Shown here: positions 36,800 through 44,552 of the stretch, in pieces
Layout: each line of letters opens with the position of its first letter
How positions within the stretch are numbered: position 1 is the first letter of the stretch
Assembly: GCF_000526995.1 (NCBI RefSeq)
Contig: NZ_AZUI01000001.1
Location: forward strand, 5,808,001-5,872,000
Length of the DNA stretch: 64,000 nt
Reading direction: 5' to 3'
From: Lacrimispora indolis DSM 755
Lineage (GTDB): Bacteria > Bacillota > Clostridia > Lachnospirales > Lachnospiraceae
Translations under genes and position numbers: made by a program
The notes under the pieces: generated by a model
What the model was told of the DNA's origin: nothing
Database searches by the model: none
The model's input: the letters and a program-made list of their open reading frames with translations, nothing else

Positions 36800-36903
36800 T
36801 TCACATATATGAATTTAATTCACTAATTCATTTTTAAATATAGCACCTCGCCAATTAATTTACAAGGTTACCGGTATCTTTTCTTAATTCATATATGTGA
36901 ATT
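36800..36903. promoter_or_regulatory. Pair of IclR-type palindromic operators
   Basis: TTCA-CATATA-TGAA lies at 36800-36813 and AATTCA-TATATG-TGAATT at 36886-36903. The two are reverse-complement copies of the same element (TCACATATATGAATT), about 85 bp apart, flanking the probable promoter of the IclR-led operon. Two sites bracketing a promoter fit repression by a tetrameric IclR protein. Confidence 0.7.
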
Positions 36904-37212
36904 GATTTTGCATACTTGAATTTCTGATATTAATATAGCACTTAGGAATTAAGTTGTCAATAAAAATGATGTTAGTATATAAGTATGTATACAAAAAGTT
37001 TAATACAATAAAATTCAGACAGAACGTTTATTCTTTTCCTTCGCATCATTTAAACAACTTTTTTCTCTTTCTGTTACGAGAAGAATGCTGTTACTGGAAT
37101 AAATATTATTACAGCCGTCCAGCAAGGTGTCAGCATACGGAATTTTAATTATAGCAAAACCATTGGTTTTATGTTATTTTTTATGCAAGGGCGAAGTATA
37201 AGTTAATAAATT

Positions 37213-37265
37213 AAAAACTGCAGCAATCCAAGGCATTTTTAAGCCTTTCGATTGCTGCAGTTTTT
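37213..37265. terminator. Strong bidirectional terminator-like hairpin
   Basis: AAAAACTGCAGCAATC (37213-37228) and GATTGCTGCAGTTTTT (37250-37265) form a perfect 16-bp stem, with an inner AAGGC/GCCTT pairing. It is about 60 bp after the radical SAM gene stop and has T-runs on both strands. Confidence 0.9.
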
Positions 37266-37324
37266 ATAAGATCCGTTTCTGCATATGGAAAAAATACAGA
37301 TGAGAACTCCCAATGATATAAAAA

Positions 37325-38440
37325 TCAAATCAATTTCCGATAGATCTCTATTAATCTTGGATACGCATATTCGAAAAAATTATAGTATGCACTGCAGAAA
37401 TAATTCTTTCCCGTATTCTCAGAGGTTACCGGCTCCCGGTTTCTGCGGCAGCCATTGCGGCATAAACCATACCACTTACAGGTTCCGCATTCTTCAGGTA
37501 CCTTTTCCGACCATTTTATAAACCCAAGTTCCTCTCTTCTTTGTTCCATATCCTTAAAACTGTCCGTATTCACATTCCCCAGCCGCCATTCATCCAGCGC
37601 ATAAAAATCGCAGGGATATGTGCTTCCATCGGCTTCGATCACCCACTGCCTTCCGCAAACTCCCCGCATGCTGCAGCTTTCCGGAATCTGCCCGGCTATT
37701 ATCATCATCAGGTTTTCAAAATAACGGTTATACACATGGTTTCCGGCCTTCCGGTCTAAATACCATGCATCAAAGATACTTTTTAAAAAGAGTTCATACC
37801 TTTCCGGTGTCAGCGAATATTCATGACCGCCAGGTTCTTCACCGATGGGATCAAGGCACTCAATATACTGCTGGAATTCAAAATGGTTCTTCTTGAAAAA
37901 ATTGTACATCTTTTGACCATTTCTGGCAGCAGCGGCAGTTACAACGGTCAGGATATTATATTCCACTCCATGCTTTTCCAGCAAACGGATTGCCGCCATA
38001 ACGCGTTTGTGAGTTCCCTCTCCGGCAGCATTGGCCCGGTATTTGTCATGGATTTCTTTCATACCGTCTAAAGAAACTCCCACCAAAAAGTGATTTTCTG
38101 CGAAAAAGGCGGCCCATGTTTCATTAATATTATAGCCATTGGTCTGAATGGCATAATGAATTCTGATTTTTTTTGGATTGGGATGAGCGGCAACATAACT
38201 GACCAGACTTTTATAAAAATCCAATCCCGCTAAAGTCGGCTCTCCGCCCTGAAATGCAAAGGTACACTCTCCGTCTGCAAAAACCATCGACCGGTCAACA
38301 ATTGTCTGCAAAGTACCCACCGACATCCTGCCATAGGACTGGATGGTACGATTATTCAGTTCATCTGCATAAAAGCAATATTCACATCGCATGTTGCAAT
38401 TGCCTGATGCAGGTTTAATTAAAAGATTTAACAGCGGCAT
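37325..38440 (-). CDS. Anaerobic sulfatase-maturase-type radical SAM/SPASM enzyme
   Basis: The start is the ATG at 38440 because AGGAG lies 7 bp upstream; a GTG two codons earlier is less likely. The 371-aa protein has the radical SAM cluster motif CNMRCEYCFY, then AFQGGEPTLAG. A SPASM domain with Cys ligands follows: CSMRGVCGRQWVIEADG, TYPCDFY, then CGTCKWYGLCRNGCRR. This is the anSME layout, which converts Cys or Ser of sulfatases to formylglycine. No sulfatase or precursor peptide is nearby, so the target is unknown. The upstream palindrome suggests its own regulation. Confidence 0.87.
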   Translation of the reverse strand: MPLLNLLIKPASGNCNMRCEYCFYADELNNRTIQSYGRMSVGTLQTIVDRSMVFADGECTFAFQGGEPTLAGLDFYKSLVSYVAAHPNPKKIRIHYAIQTNGYNINETWAAFFAENHFLVGVSLDGMKEIHDKYRANAAGEGTHKRVMAAIRLLEKHGVEYNILTVVTAAAARNGQKMYNFFKKNHFEFQQYIECLDPIGEEPGGHEYSLTPERYELFLKSIFDAWYLDRKAGNHVYNRYFENLMMIIAGQIPESCSMRGVCGRQWVIEADGSTYPCDFYALDEWRLGNVNTDSFKDMEQRREELGFIKWSEKVPEECGTCKWYGLCRNGCRRNREPVTSENTGKNYFCSAYYNFFEYAYPRLIEIYRKLI

Positions 38441-38488
38441 AGCCACGCTCCTGTCTATTCGTAATTTCTATCACCTGGTACTCTAAAA

Positions 38489-38510
38489 TATTGTAAATGT
38501 ATTTACAATA
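38489..38510. promoter_or_regulatory. 22-bp perfect palindrome upstream of the radical SAM gene
   Basis: Perfect 10-bp arms TATTGTAAAT and ATTTACAATA flank GT, 49 bp upstream of the start codon. It is a probable operator in the promoter region. The TGTAAAT..ATTTACA form does not match the LysR, IclR, LacI or MarR sites in this window, so the regulator is likely encoded elsewhere. Confidence 0.7.
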
Positions 38511-38591
38511 AATAACAAGTCCAAAAATTTATTTTCATAGACGATCCAATCAATCTCTCTGATACACGAATAGTCAGCCCTGGCATCTTTT

Positions 38592-39812
38592 CTATTTGCA
38601 TACGCTGTTAATGCGCTCCGGTGTCAATTCACCATAACATTTCTCCATGATCTGGCATTCTTTGATCCAGACCATACAGGGGGCGTTCTCCACATCAAGG
38701 CGCTTTGCAAGTCCATCTGATTTATAAATATCGATGCAGGATACCCTAAAGTCGCAATGCTCCTGTTCAAACTCTTTGAAAACCGGCAGCAGTTCTCTTG
38801 ACTGGGGATCGATTGCATTATAAATATACACAAGGGAAGGTTTGCCTTCATTCATAATCTGTTTTTCAAATATTTCGCTTTCCGATACATATTTTTCCGC
38901 ACCGTATCCGGCAACGGCTCCGTCTCCCACCGCTGTTGCAACCTGTTTTAAGTATTTGTCACGCACATCTCCTACTGCAAATACTCCGGGTATGTTTGTC
39001 TCCATCCGCTCATTTGTTATGAGATAACCTCCCCGATTCATATCCAGAACGCCGCGGAATAATTCCGTATTTGGCAGGTAACCGATAAACAGAAAACAGC
39101 TGTCCACTTGAACTGGGATTTTCTCCTCTGTTTTTAAATTCTTTAACACAACCGTGTGCAGCCTTTCGTCACCTTCAAAGCTATCTGCAACTGTATTCCA
39201 GATAAATTCCATTTTGGAATTGGCAAGAGCCTGTGCCTTTGCGATCTCATTGCAGTCCATTTTGCCATTCTCATGCATAACGGATACGATCACCTTGTCT
39301 GCAAATTTGGTTAAAAATATCCCCTCTTCAATGGCTGCGTCACCGCTTCCGATTACCATAACGGTCTTCCCGGTATTTGCCGCCGCATCACAGGTGGCAC
39401 AGAATGAAATTCCTTTATCATAAAGATATAAATCCTCATTTTTTGCACCGGTCAGACGGGGCTTCCCGCCGCTTCCGATGATCACAGTCTTTGCCTGGTA
39501 AATGGTGCGGAACGTTTCTACCAGCTTCACCTCCCCTTCTAAGGATACGGATTTCACATCTGTCAGTTTAAACTCCACACCGAATTTTTTCGCCTGTTTA
39601 TGGAATAATTCCATCAGTCCAAGCCCCGTTGCCCCTTCAGGAAAACCGGGGTAATTCTCTATTTCATTGGTATATGTGGCAAGCCCGCCTACCAGGGTTT
39701 TTTCTATGATCAGGGTTTTAAGCCTGGCTCTGCCGCAATAGATTCCCGCAGTTAAGCCGGCCGCTCCGCCTCCGATAATTACCACATCATATGATTCTGT
39801 TTTTTTAGCCAT
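38592..39812 (-). CDS. Thioredoxin-reductase-like flavoprotein with C-terminal thioredoxin-like domain
   Basis: The open frame reaches 39899, but the ATG at 39812 (MAKKTESYDV) fits family starts, giving 406 aa. Residues 1 to about 310 are thioredoxin reductase-like: FAD motif GGGAAGLTAGIY, catalytic CATC in ISFCATCDAA, NADPH motif GSGDAAIEEG, and GVFAVGDVRDK. The last 95 residues look like a thioredoxin fold (SLVYIYNAIDPQSRELLPVFKEF), but the CxxC position is occupied by IDPQ, so the domain cannot do normal disulfide exchange. It ends a sulfur-transport operon with YeeE and TusA proteins, so a role in reducing imported sulfur species is plausible. Confidence 0.82.
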   Translation of the reverse strand: MAKKTESYDVVIIGGGAAGLTAGIYCGRARLKTLIIEKTLVGGLATYTNEIENYPGFPEGATGLGLMELFHKQAKKFGVEFKLTDVKSVSLEGEVKLVETFRTIYQAKTVIIGSGGKPRLTGAKNEDLYLYDKGISFCATCDAAANTGKTVMVIGSGDAAIEEGIFLTKFADKVIVSVMHENGKMDCNEIAKAQALANSKMEFIWNTVADSFEGDERLHTVVLKNLKTEEKIPVQVDSCFLFIGYLPNTELFRGVLDMNRGGYLITNERMETNIPGVFAVGDVRDKYLKQVATAVGDGAVAGYGAEKYVSESEIFEKQIMNEGKPSLVYIYNAIDPQSRELLPVFKEFEQEHCDFRVSCIDIYKSDGLAKRLDVENAPCMVWIKECQIMEKCYGELTPERINSVCK

Positions 39813-39927
39813 TGCAACCTGTTCCTTTCTGAATATTCTTATTCTTCCTCCATAGCCGTTTTTTTCCTGTGGCAGGGCGTTTATATTATTTAGGGGCAAT
39901 CAAATATGATCGCCCCATGATTACAAA

Positions 39928-40476
39928 TCACATAAAATATTTGGCTAATAATTTGCTTCCCAGAAAAGCACCTACCAGTAAAAATGCCCCGAACACCCAT
40001 CCGGATAAGGAAAAGGCTGAAATCGCAGTAAATAAAGCTCCTATATTACAGCCATTTGCAAGTCTTGCTCCATAACCCATTAACAAACCGCCAAGAATTG
40101 CCGCTACCACCTGCCGGAAAGACTTGATCTTTTTGATTTTAAACTGCGAGGCAAATAACGTTGCCACAAAGGCCCCCAGCACTATGCCCAGATTCCGGAT
40201 GGAACCGCCGTCTGCCATAAAGCTGGTATTCAGTTCTTTCTGCATTTTTTCAGAGGCATAGTATACCCAGCCGCTTGCGTCGCCCCCAAGTGCTTTGTAA
40301 ATCCAGGTGCCCCAGTTGGCAAATGCGCTTGTCACTCCCCAACCGCTGCCCAGGGCAGAAAAGTGGGCGATTTGAAAAACTGCAAGCAAAACCGCACCGG
40401 ACACATATGTTAAGGGTTCTTTTAACAGCTTTTTGTAAATCGGATGATCGCCAAGCTTAATAAAAAATTGTTTCAA
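39928..40476 (-). CDS. YeeE/YedE-family sulfur transporter, half-size (second)
   Basis: This 182-aa membrane protein starts at a TTG with AGGTG upstream. It has about four to five helices and the YeeE repeat signature GGLLMGYGARLANGCNIGALFTAI, with the conserved Cys (NGCNIG) used for thiosulfate relay in the family. Full-length YeeE is about 350 aa, so this is one half. The other half is encoded two genes upstream (40762-41448), with a TusA gene between. The pair presumably forms one transporter. Confidence 0.85.
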   Translation of the reverse strand: MKQFFIKLGDHPIYKKLLKEPLTYVSGAVLLAVFQIAHFSALGSGWGVTSAFANWGTWIYKALGGDASGWVYYASEKMQKELNTSFMADGGSIRNLGIVLGAFVATLFASQFKIKKIKSFRQVVAAILGGLLMGYGARLANGCNIGALFTAISAFSLSGWVFGAFLLVGAFLGSKLLAKYFM

Positions 40477-40505
40477 ATTTATTCACCTGCTTTCACGGAA
40501 GTTAT

Positions 40506-40733
40506 CTACTTCGTCTTTTCAATGACAATTTCCCACTCTCCGTCATCCACTTCTTCAATTTCTACGTTATGTCCCTGTTTTCTTGCCCACTCAGGAACAT
40601 TTTTCATTGCACAGCTATGATCAATGGATACGACCAAAACATCTCCTACGGATAGCTCACCGATCTTCTTCTCAGTTTTCATAAGCGGGACAGGACAAGC
40701 CTCTCCCAGACAATCTAATGTAAATTCTGCCAT
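40506..40733 (-). CDS. TusA-like sulfur carrier protein
   Basis: The 75-aa protein has the TusA/SirA signature CLGEACPVPLMKTEKKI, whose first Cys of CPxP carries the persulfide. It lies between two YeeE half-transporter genes, the position of TsuB-like partners that accept sulfur from imported thiosulfate. AAGGAG precedes the ATG. Confidence 0.92.
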   Translation of the reverse strand: MAEFTLDCLGEACPVPLMKTEKKIGELSVGDVLVVSIDHSCAMKNVPEWARKQGHNVEIEEVDDGEWEIVIEKTK

Positions 40734-40761
40734 TTTATATCTCCTTTAATTTAAAATTATT

Positions 40762-41448
40762 TTATTCTGCACTTCCCATTTTCTTTTCCTGCCATTTGAC
40801 AGCCGCTATGTATAACAGCACAATGATCAATCCCTGTACAAGGATTGCACCAAACCAGCCAAACACGTCCGGTAAAAATATCTTCGGAGCATTTGTATTG
40901 AATTTGCTCCAGAAGTTCATATCGTGTGCACCCCAGAAGGAACCTGCTATGAAAAATACCAAAGACAGTACCTGCATTGCAAACCCCTCTCCAACGCGCA
41001 TCAAAGTTCCTGATGCACAGCCTCCGGCAATGACCATTCCTGTACCAAACATAACCGCACCGATGATCAAGGGCAAACCAATGGGCGATACGCTGGCCAT
41101 GCTGTAATTGGATTCTGCATTTGCCATGACACTGGCATACTTGATCGCCCAGAATCCCACACTGCCAACTGCAACTGCGACCAGTACGGCTCTTGTTACA
41201 GATGTGCTTCCTGTAATACACGGGTCACGGAATGCTGCCGTAAAGCAAAAACGAGAACGCTGCAGGATGTACCCGAATGCAATACCGAATCCCCAGTAAA
41301 CAGGCAGCTTATTGTTCCCTCCTGCCAAATAAAATCCAAAAGCAATGATCAGGATTGTAACCAGAATTGCATATGGAATCTGGCTCTTTTTGGGTTTTCT
41401 TGGTTTGCGCACTCTTTCCCCACTTACGCTTGTGTTAACCTCTGACAC
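40762..41448 (-). CDS. YeeE/YedE-family sulfur transporter, half-size (first)
   Basis: The 228-aa membrane protein has a basic N-terminal cytoplasmic stretch (RVRKPRKPKKSQ), then about six helices. The two family Cys motifs are LQRSRFCFTAAFRD and GTGMVIAGGCASGTLMRVGEGF. It is first in the sulfur operon, with AAGGGGG as ribosome binding site, and is divergent from a LysR regulator. Thiosulfate uptake is the known role of YeeE/TsuA, but other reduced sulfur anions are possible. Confidence 0.88.
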   Translation of the reverse strand: MSEVNTSVSGERVRKPRKPKKSQIPYAILVTILIIAFGFYLAGGNNKLPVYWGFGIAFGYILQRSRFCFTAAFRDPCITGSTSVTRAVLVAVAVGSVGFWAIKYASVMANAESNYSMASVSPIGLPLIIGAVMFGTGMVIAGGCASGTLMRVGEGFAMQVLSLVFFIAGSFWGAHDMNFWSKFNTNAPKIFLPDVFGWFGAILVQGLIIVLLYIAAVKWQEKKMGSAE

Positions 41449-41612
41449 ATAAATCCCCCTTTCTTAAAATAGTATTTGTTAATATAATAACGAAATCGCA
41501 ATTCAAATTATACCACAATTATCAAAATCCAGTTAATCAAGAATCTGATATGTCATAAGATTTACTTATATCCTATTATTTTATCACACTAGCCATAGGG
41601 AAACTTATTTGC

Positions 41613-41618
41613 TATAAT
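41613..41618 (+). promoter_or_regulatory. Extended -10 element for the LysR gene
   Basis: TGCTATAAT gives TATAAT at 41613-41618 with the TG extension at 41610-41611, 80 bp upstream of the LysR start. A clear -35 hexamer is not seen, which fits an extended -10 promoter. Confidence 0.55.
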
Positions 41619-41698
41619 GAAAGGGCAAAAAAAGAACTGTTAAGTTTTTAACAGTTCAATCAAATGGTTTGGGGTTAAATTCAGAAAGGCGGGTTAAC

Positions 41699-42598
41699 AT
41701 GAACATTCATAACCTGAACATGTTTATAAAAATTGTGGAATCCGGCAGCATCTCTAAAACTGCCGAACAGATGAATATCAGCCAGTCCGCATTAAGCCAG
41801 CAGCTGCGAGTCATGGAACAGGAATTCAGCGCACGGCTTTTTGAGCGGAACTATCAGGGTGTGATTCCCACTAACATTGGTATGATTGTTTATAACCGCG
41901 CTCTTGAGATATTATCGTCCTATGACAGAATGGTGGCTGATATCACCAACGCACAGAATCAAAATAAAGCCATACACATCCTTGCTTCTCCCTGCGTATA
42001 TTCTTATGCCCTGCCATGCACGTTTTACCATGTAAAAAACAAATATCCGGAATATACGCTTAACATGGAAATGATGTCCAGCAGAATCATAGAAGAAAAA
42101 ATATCAAAAGGCTTTGCTGATATGGGAATTATCATCGGTAAGCCCAAGGATAAAAATCTGTCTGCCAAAAAGGTATTTTCTGACCGGGTTTTTCTGGTTG
42201 CAGGGGAAAAAATGAAGGTTCCCTCCCAGTTAGACTGCCAGGATCTTTATCATTACCCGCTGCTGATGCTGGTAAAAACCCAAAAAACAAGACAGGTACT
42301 GGATAAAATGCTGAACAAAAACGGAATCCGCATCAATCAGCTGCATATCCCTTATACTCTTGAATCCACGGAATCCATTAAACTGTCCGCAATCAACGGC
42401 TTCGGCCTTGCATTTCTCCCCTATATGGCTATCAAGAAGGAAATTTACAATAAGCAGCTTCGTATCATTGAATGTCCATGCCTGGAATTTGATAATGAAT
42501 ATTATTCCGTAAAAAATGCAGCAAGCGGCCCTCTCAATTGTGAATCTTCAAAGCTCATCAAATACATTGAAACAATACTAAAAGAGACTATTTGTTAG
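41699..42598 (+). CDS. LysR-family transcriptional regulator
   Basis: The frame opens at a TTG at 41669, but AGAAAGGCGGG directly upstream of the ATG at 41699 sets the start (MNIHNLNMFIKIVESGSISKTAEQMNISQSALSQQ, first helix-turn-helix over residues 1-60). The rest of the 299-aa protein is a LysR substrate domain. It is divergent from the YeeE/TusA operon and so probably a CysL/CysB-like regulator of it. Its 3' end overlaps a convergent TusA-like gene by 11 bp. Confidence 0.9.
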   Translation: MNIHNLNMFIKIVESGSISKTAEQMNISQSALSQQLRVMEQEFSARLFERNYQGVIPTNIGMIVYNRALEILSSYDRMVADITNAQNQNKAIHILASPCVYSYALPCTFYHVKNKYPEYTLNMEMMSSRIIEEKISKGFADMGIIIGKPKDKNLSAKKVFSDRVFLVAGEKMKVPSQLDCQDLYHYPLLMLVKTQKTRQVLDKMLNKNGIRINQLHIPYTLESTESIKLSAINGFGLAFLPYMAIKKEIYNKQLRIIECPCLEFDNEYYSVKNAASGPLNCESSKLIKYIETILKETIC

Positions 42599-42809
42599 CA
42601 TAAATGGTGATTTCCCATACCCCGTTAATGACTTCATCCGTAGCATAACTTAAATCATTTGCCTTGCAAAAAGCTTCAATATTAGTAATCGTACAGCTAT
42701 GATCCGTTACCAGCATACATTCTTCACCGTTTTTTATGGAATGAATGACATTTTTTAATCTCAAAACAGGTACCGGGCACATATCGCCCAGACAATCGAT
42801 TTTAACCAT
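42588..42809 (-). CDS. Second TusA-like sulfur carrier protein
   Basis: The 73-aa protein has CLGDMCPVPVLRLKNVI, the CPxP carrier motif, and ends GVWEITIYANK. It is a paralogue of the TusA-like protein at 40506-40733 (ending GEWEIVIEKTK), both with the DHSC segment in the middle. It is convergent with the LysR gene. AAGGAG is upstream. It probably carries persulfide sulfur. Confidence 0.9.
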   Translation of the reverse strand: MVKIDCLGDMCPVPVLRLKNVIHSIKNGEECMLVTDHSCTITNIEAFCKANDLSYATDEVINGVWEITIYANK

Positions 42810-42860
42810 AAACGCTCCTTCTGCACATTTTTATGCTTTTGCAAGGCAAGCTGCCATAAA

Positions 42861-43334
42861 TTAATCATTCCAGCCCTTACACACATCAATCCATTGTGAA
42901 TAACCAGAGTATTTTTCCAATTCTTTTATTGTAAGCTCAATGGCACTGTTACTGCTCCCACAGGCCGGATAGACCGTTTCAAACCGTTTGAGGGATATAT
43001 CAAGATAGACGGCAACGTCACTTTTAACAGCAAAAGGGCAAACACCCCCAATTGCGTGTCCCACCAAATCTGTAATCTCATCAGGTAAAAGCATTTTAGC
43101 TTTTGTGCAAAAATACTCCTTGAACTTTTTGTTGTCAACCTTCGCATCGCCGGAAGTAACCACTAAAACTGCTTGTCTGTCTACCATAAAAGAAAGCGTT
43201 TTGGCAATTCTTTCAGGTTCACAGTTTAGTGCAAATGCAGCCAGTTCTACGGTTGCACTGGACACTTCAAATTCTTGAATTCGGGTATCCATGTTGTATT
43301 GTTTAAAAAAAGCTTTTACGTTTTCAATTGCCAT
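42861..43334 (-). CDS. YbaK/EbsC-type aminoacyl-tRNA deacylase-like protein
   Basis: Three in-frame ATGs exist. The one at 43334 is chosen because AAGGAG lies 7 bp upstream, giving 157 aa. The sequence IAKTLSFMVDRQAVLVVTSGDAKVDNKKFKEYF (core KTLSF..VVTSGD..VD) and GHAIGGVCPFAV match YbaK/ProX editing domains that hydrolyse mischarged tRNA(Pro), usually with Cys or Ala. The Lys after IA and the GGVxPF loop are the typical catalytic features. It lies 51 bp upstream of the second tusA-like gene on the same strand. Confidence 0.88.
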   Translation of the reverse strand: MAIENVKAFFKQYNMDTRIQEFEVSSATVELAAFALNCEPERIAKTLSFMVDRQAVLVVTSGDAKVDNKKFKEYFCTKAKMLLPDEITDLVGHAIGGVCPFAVKSDVAVYLDISLKRFETVYPACGSSNSAIELTIKELEKYSGYSQWIDVCKGWND

Positions 43335-43844
43335 AATCATTCTCCTTGTCTTAGCACTGCGCTGCCTCATTTATATATCATTTCATCATTTAGAATATTA
43401 TAGCATACAAAAGTAAAATTCAATGCTTATATATCTCATTTTGTTTATTCCTATATTTCGATATTCTTTTATCCTTATTCTGTCATACAGGCAAGCTTCT
43501 TGACACGCTTTGTTAACAAACAATTTTTTGTTGGTTTTCAACAGCCATGAAAATTCCTTTTCACCCGGAATCAAGGAGGTCTGTGATGATATTCAGAATA
43601 TAAGAAAAGAGCGAAGGGAAAAGATAAGAGAAGATATTATTTATAAAAACATAAATATAGATCTTTTGAAGCTCGAACTCCGGGACGAACGGACAGTAAT
43701 ATTAATTCGCTTGACACTGAATGGGTAAATGATATTTAAACAAAAACATCTTAATATGACATACAGCTGTCCAGTTATATGTGGTATAAGTTATATATCT
43801 TGTATTGAAGAAGCAAAATAAAACTGCGAAAGGAGGTATCTCCT
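43335..43844. other. Intergenic region with a doubtful small ORF
   Basis: This AT-rich region of 510 bp separates the YbaK-like gene from the GyrI-like gene. It contains one doubtful 72-codon plus-strand frame (listed separately) and short A/T tracts. No convincing terminator or promoter pair was identified. Confidence 0.4.
43510..43728 (+). CDS. Doubtful 72-codon ORF, possible gene remnant
   Basis: The frame encodes a charged, helix-prone middle (QNIRKERREKIRED) followed by a beta-like end (ERTVILIRLTLNG). There is no ribosome binding site before its first ATG; the AAGGAGG in this stretch lies inside the frame. It could be the tail of a decayed regulator. I do not recognise it. Confidence 0.2.
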   Translation: MLTNNFLLVFNSHENSFSPGIKEVCDDIQNIRKERREKIREDIIYKNINIDLLKLELRDERTVILIRLTLNG

Positions 43845-44477
43845 ATGGCGACTGATTTCAAAAAGACGCAAAAAGATTTATATCAACCCGACGCAAAACC
43901 GTCCGTCATTGAAGTGCCGGAAATGGTTTTCATTATGATTGATGGGCGAGGCGACCCAAATAAAAGCGAAGCATACCAGACTGCTTTACAAGTTCTATAC
44001 GGCTTGTCCTATACTGTAAAAATGAGTAAAATGGGCGGCAATCAACCCAAAGGGTATTATGATTTTGTTGTTCCCCCATTGGAAGGATTATGGTCAAAGG
44101 ATGCAGACGATTTTGAAATTGGCATAACAGAAAAGAGCGCGTTTCGCTGGACTTCCATGATACGGATGCCTGATTTTGTTACGCCGGAAGTTTTTGAAGC
44201 GGCAAAAAAGAGTCTAGTCAAAAAGAAACCAAACCTCGATTCTTCTATTGCGCGGCTTGAAATTTTTAATGAGGGACTTTGTGCTCAAATTATGCACACT
44301 GGCCCTTATGACAGCGAACCTGCAACGATTCAAACCTTAAAAACCTTCATAACTGATTCGGGATATAAGCTTGACCTTTCAGAGAATCGTAAACACCATG
44401 AATTGTATTTAAGCGACCCACGCAAAACATCTCCCGATAAATTGAAAACGATTATCCGTTATCCGATAATCAAGTGA
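43845..44477 (+). CDS. GyrI-like small-molecule-binding domain protein
   Basis: The 210-aa protein has the stand-alone GyrI-like layout: IEVPEMVFIMIDGRGDPNKSEAYQ near the N-terminus, YDFVVPPLEGLW, FRWTSMIRMPDFVT, and a C-terminal SHV-type half with HHELYLSDPRKTSPDKLKTIIRYPI. Relatives bind or hydrolyse small, often toxic or cationic compounds. There is no DNA-binding domain. It is a single gene with an excellent AAAGGAGG site 8 bp before the ATG, convergent with the dipeptidase gene. Confidence 0.88.
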   Translation: MATDFKKTQKDLYQPDAKPSVIEVPEMVFIMIDGRGDPNKSEAYQTALQVLYGLSYTVKMSKMGGNQPKGYYDFVVPPLEGLWSKDADDFEIGITEKSAFRWTSMIRMPDFVTPEVFEAAKKSLVKKKPNLDSSIARLEIFNEGLCAQIMHTGPYDSEPATIQTLKTFITDSGYKLDLSENRKHHELYLSDPRKTSPDKLKTIIRYPIIK

Positions 44478-44552
44478 TATGATAGATGAATTGTAAAAAG
44501 ATTAAGCGGCGGGGATTTGCTTCAAGCCTCCAACATAATCATGCTCCATTTG

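Larger units (their letters stand above)
36788..37324. other. Intergenic region upstream of the IclR operon
   Basis: The stretch holds two IclR-type palindromes near 36800 and 36890, an AT-rich segment with no gene, and a strong hairpin at 37213-37265. The promoter of the pectin operon should lie between or just beyond the palindromes. Open frames here are short, AT-rich and lack ribosome binding sites. Confidence 0.5.
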
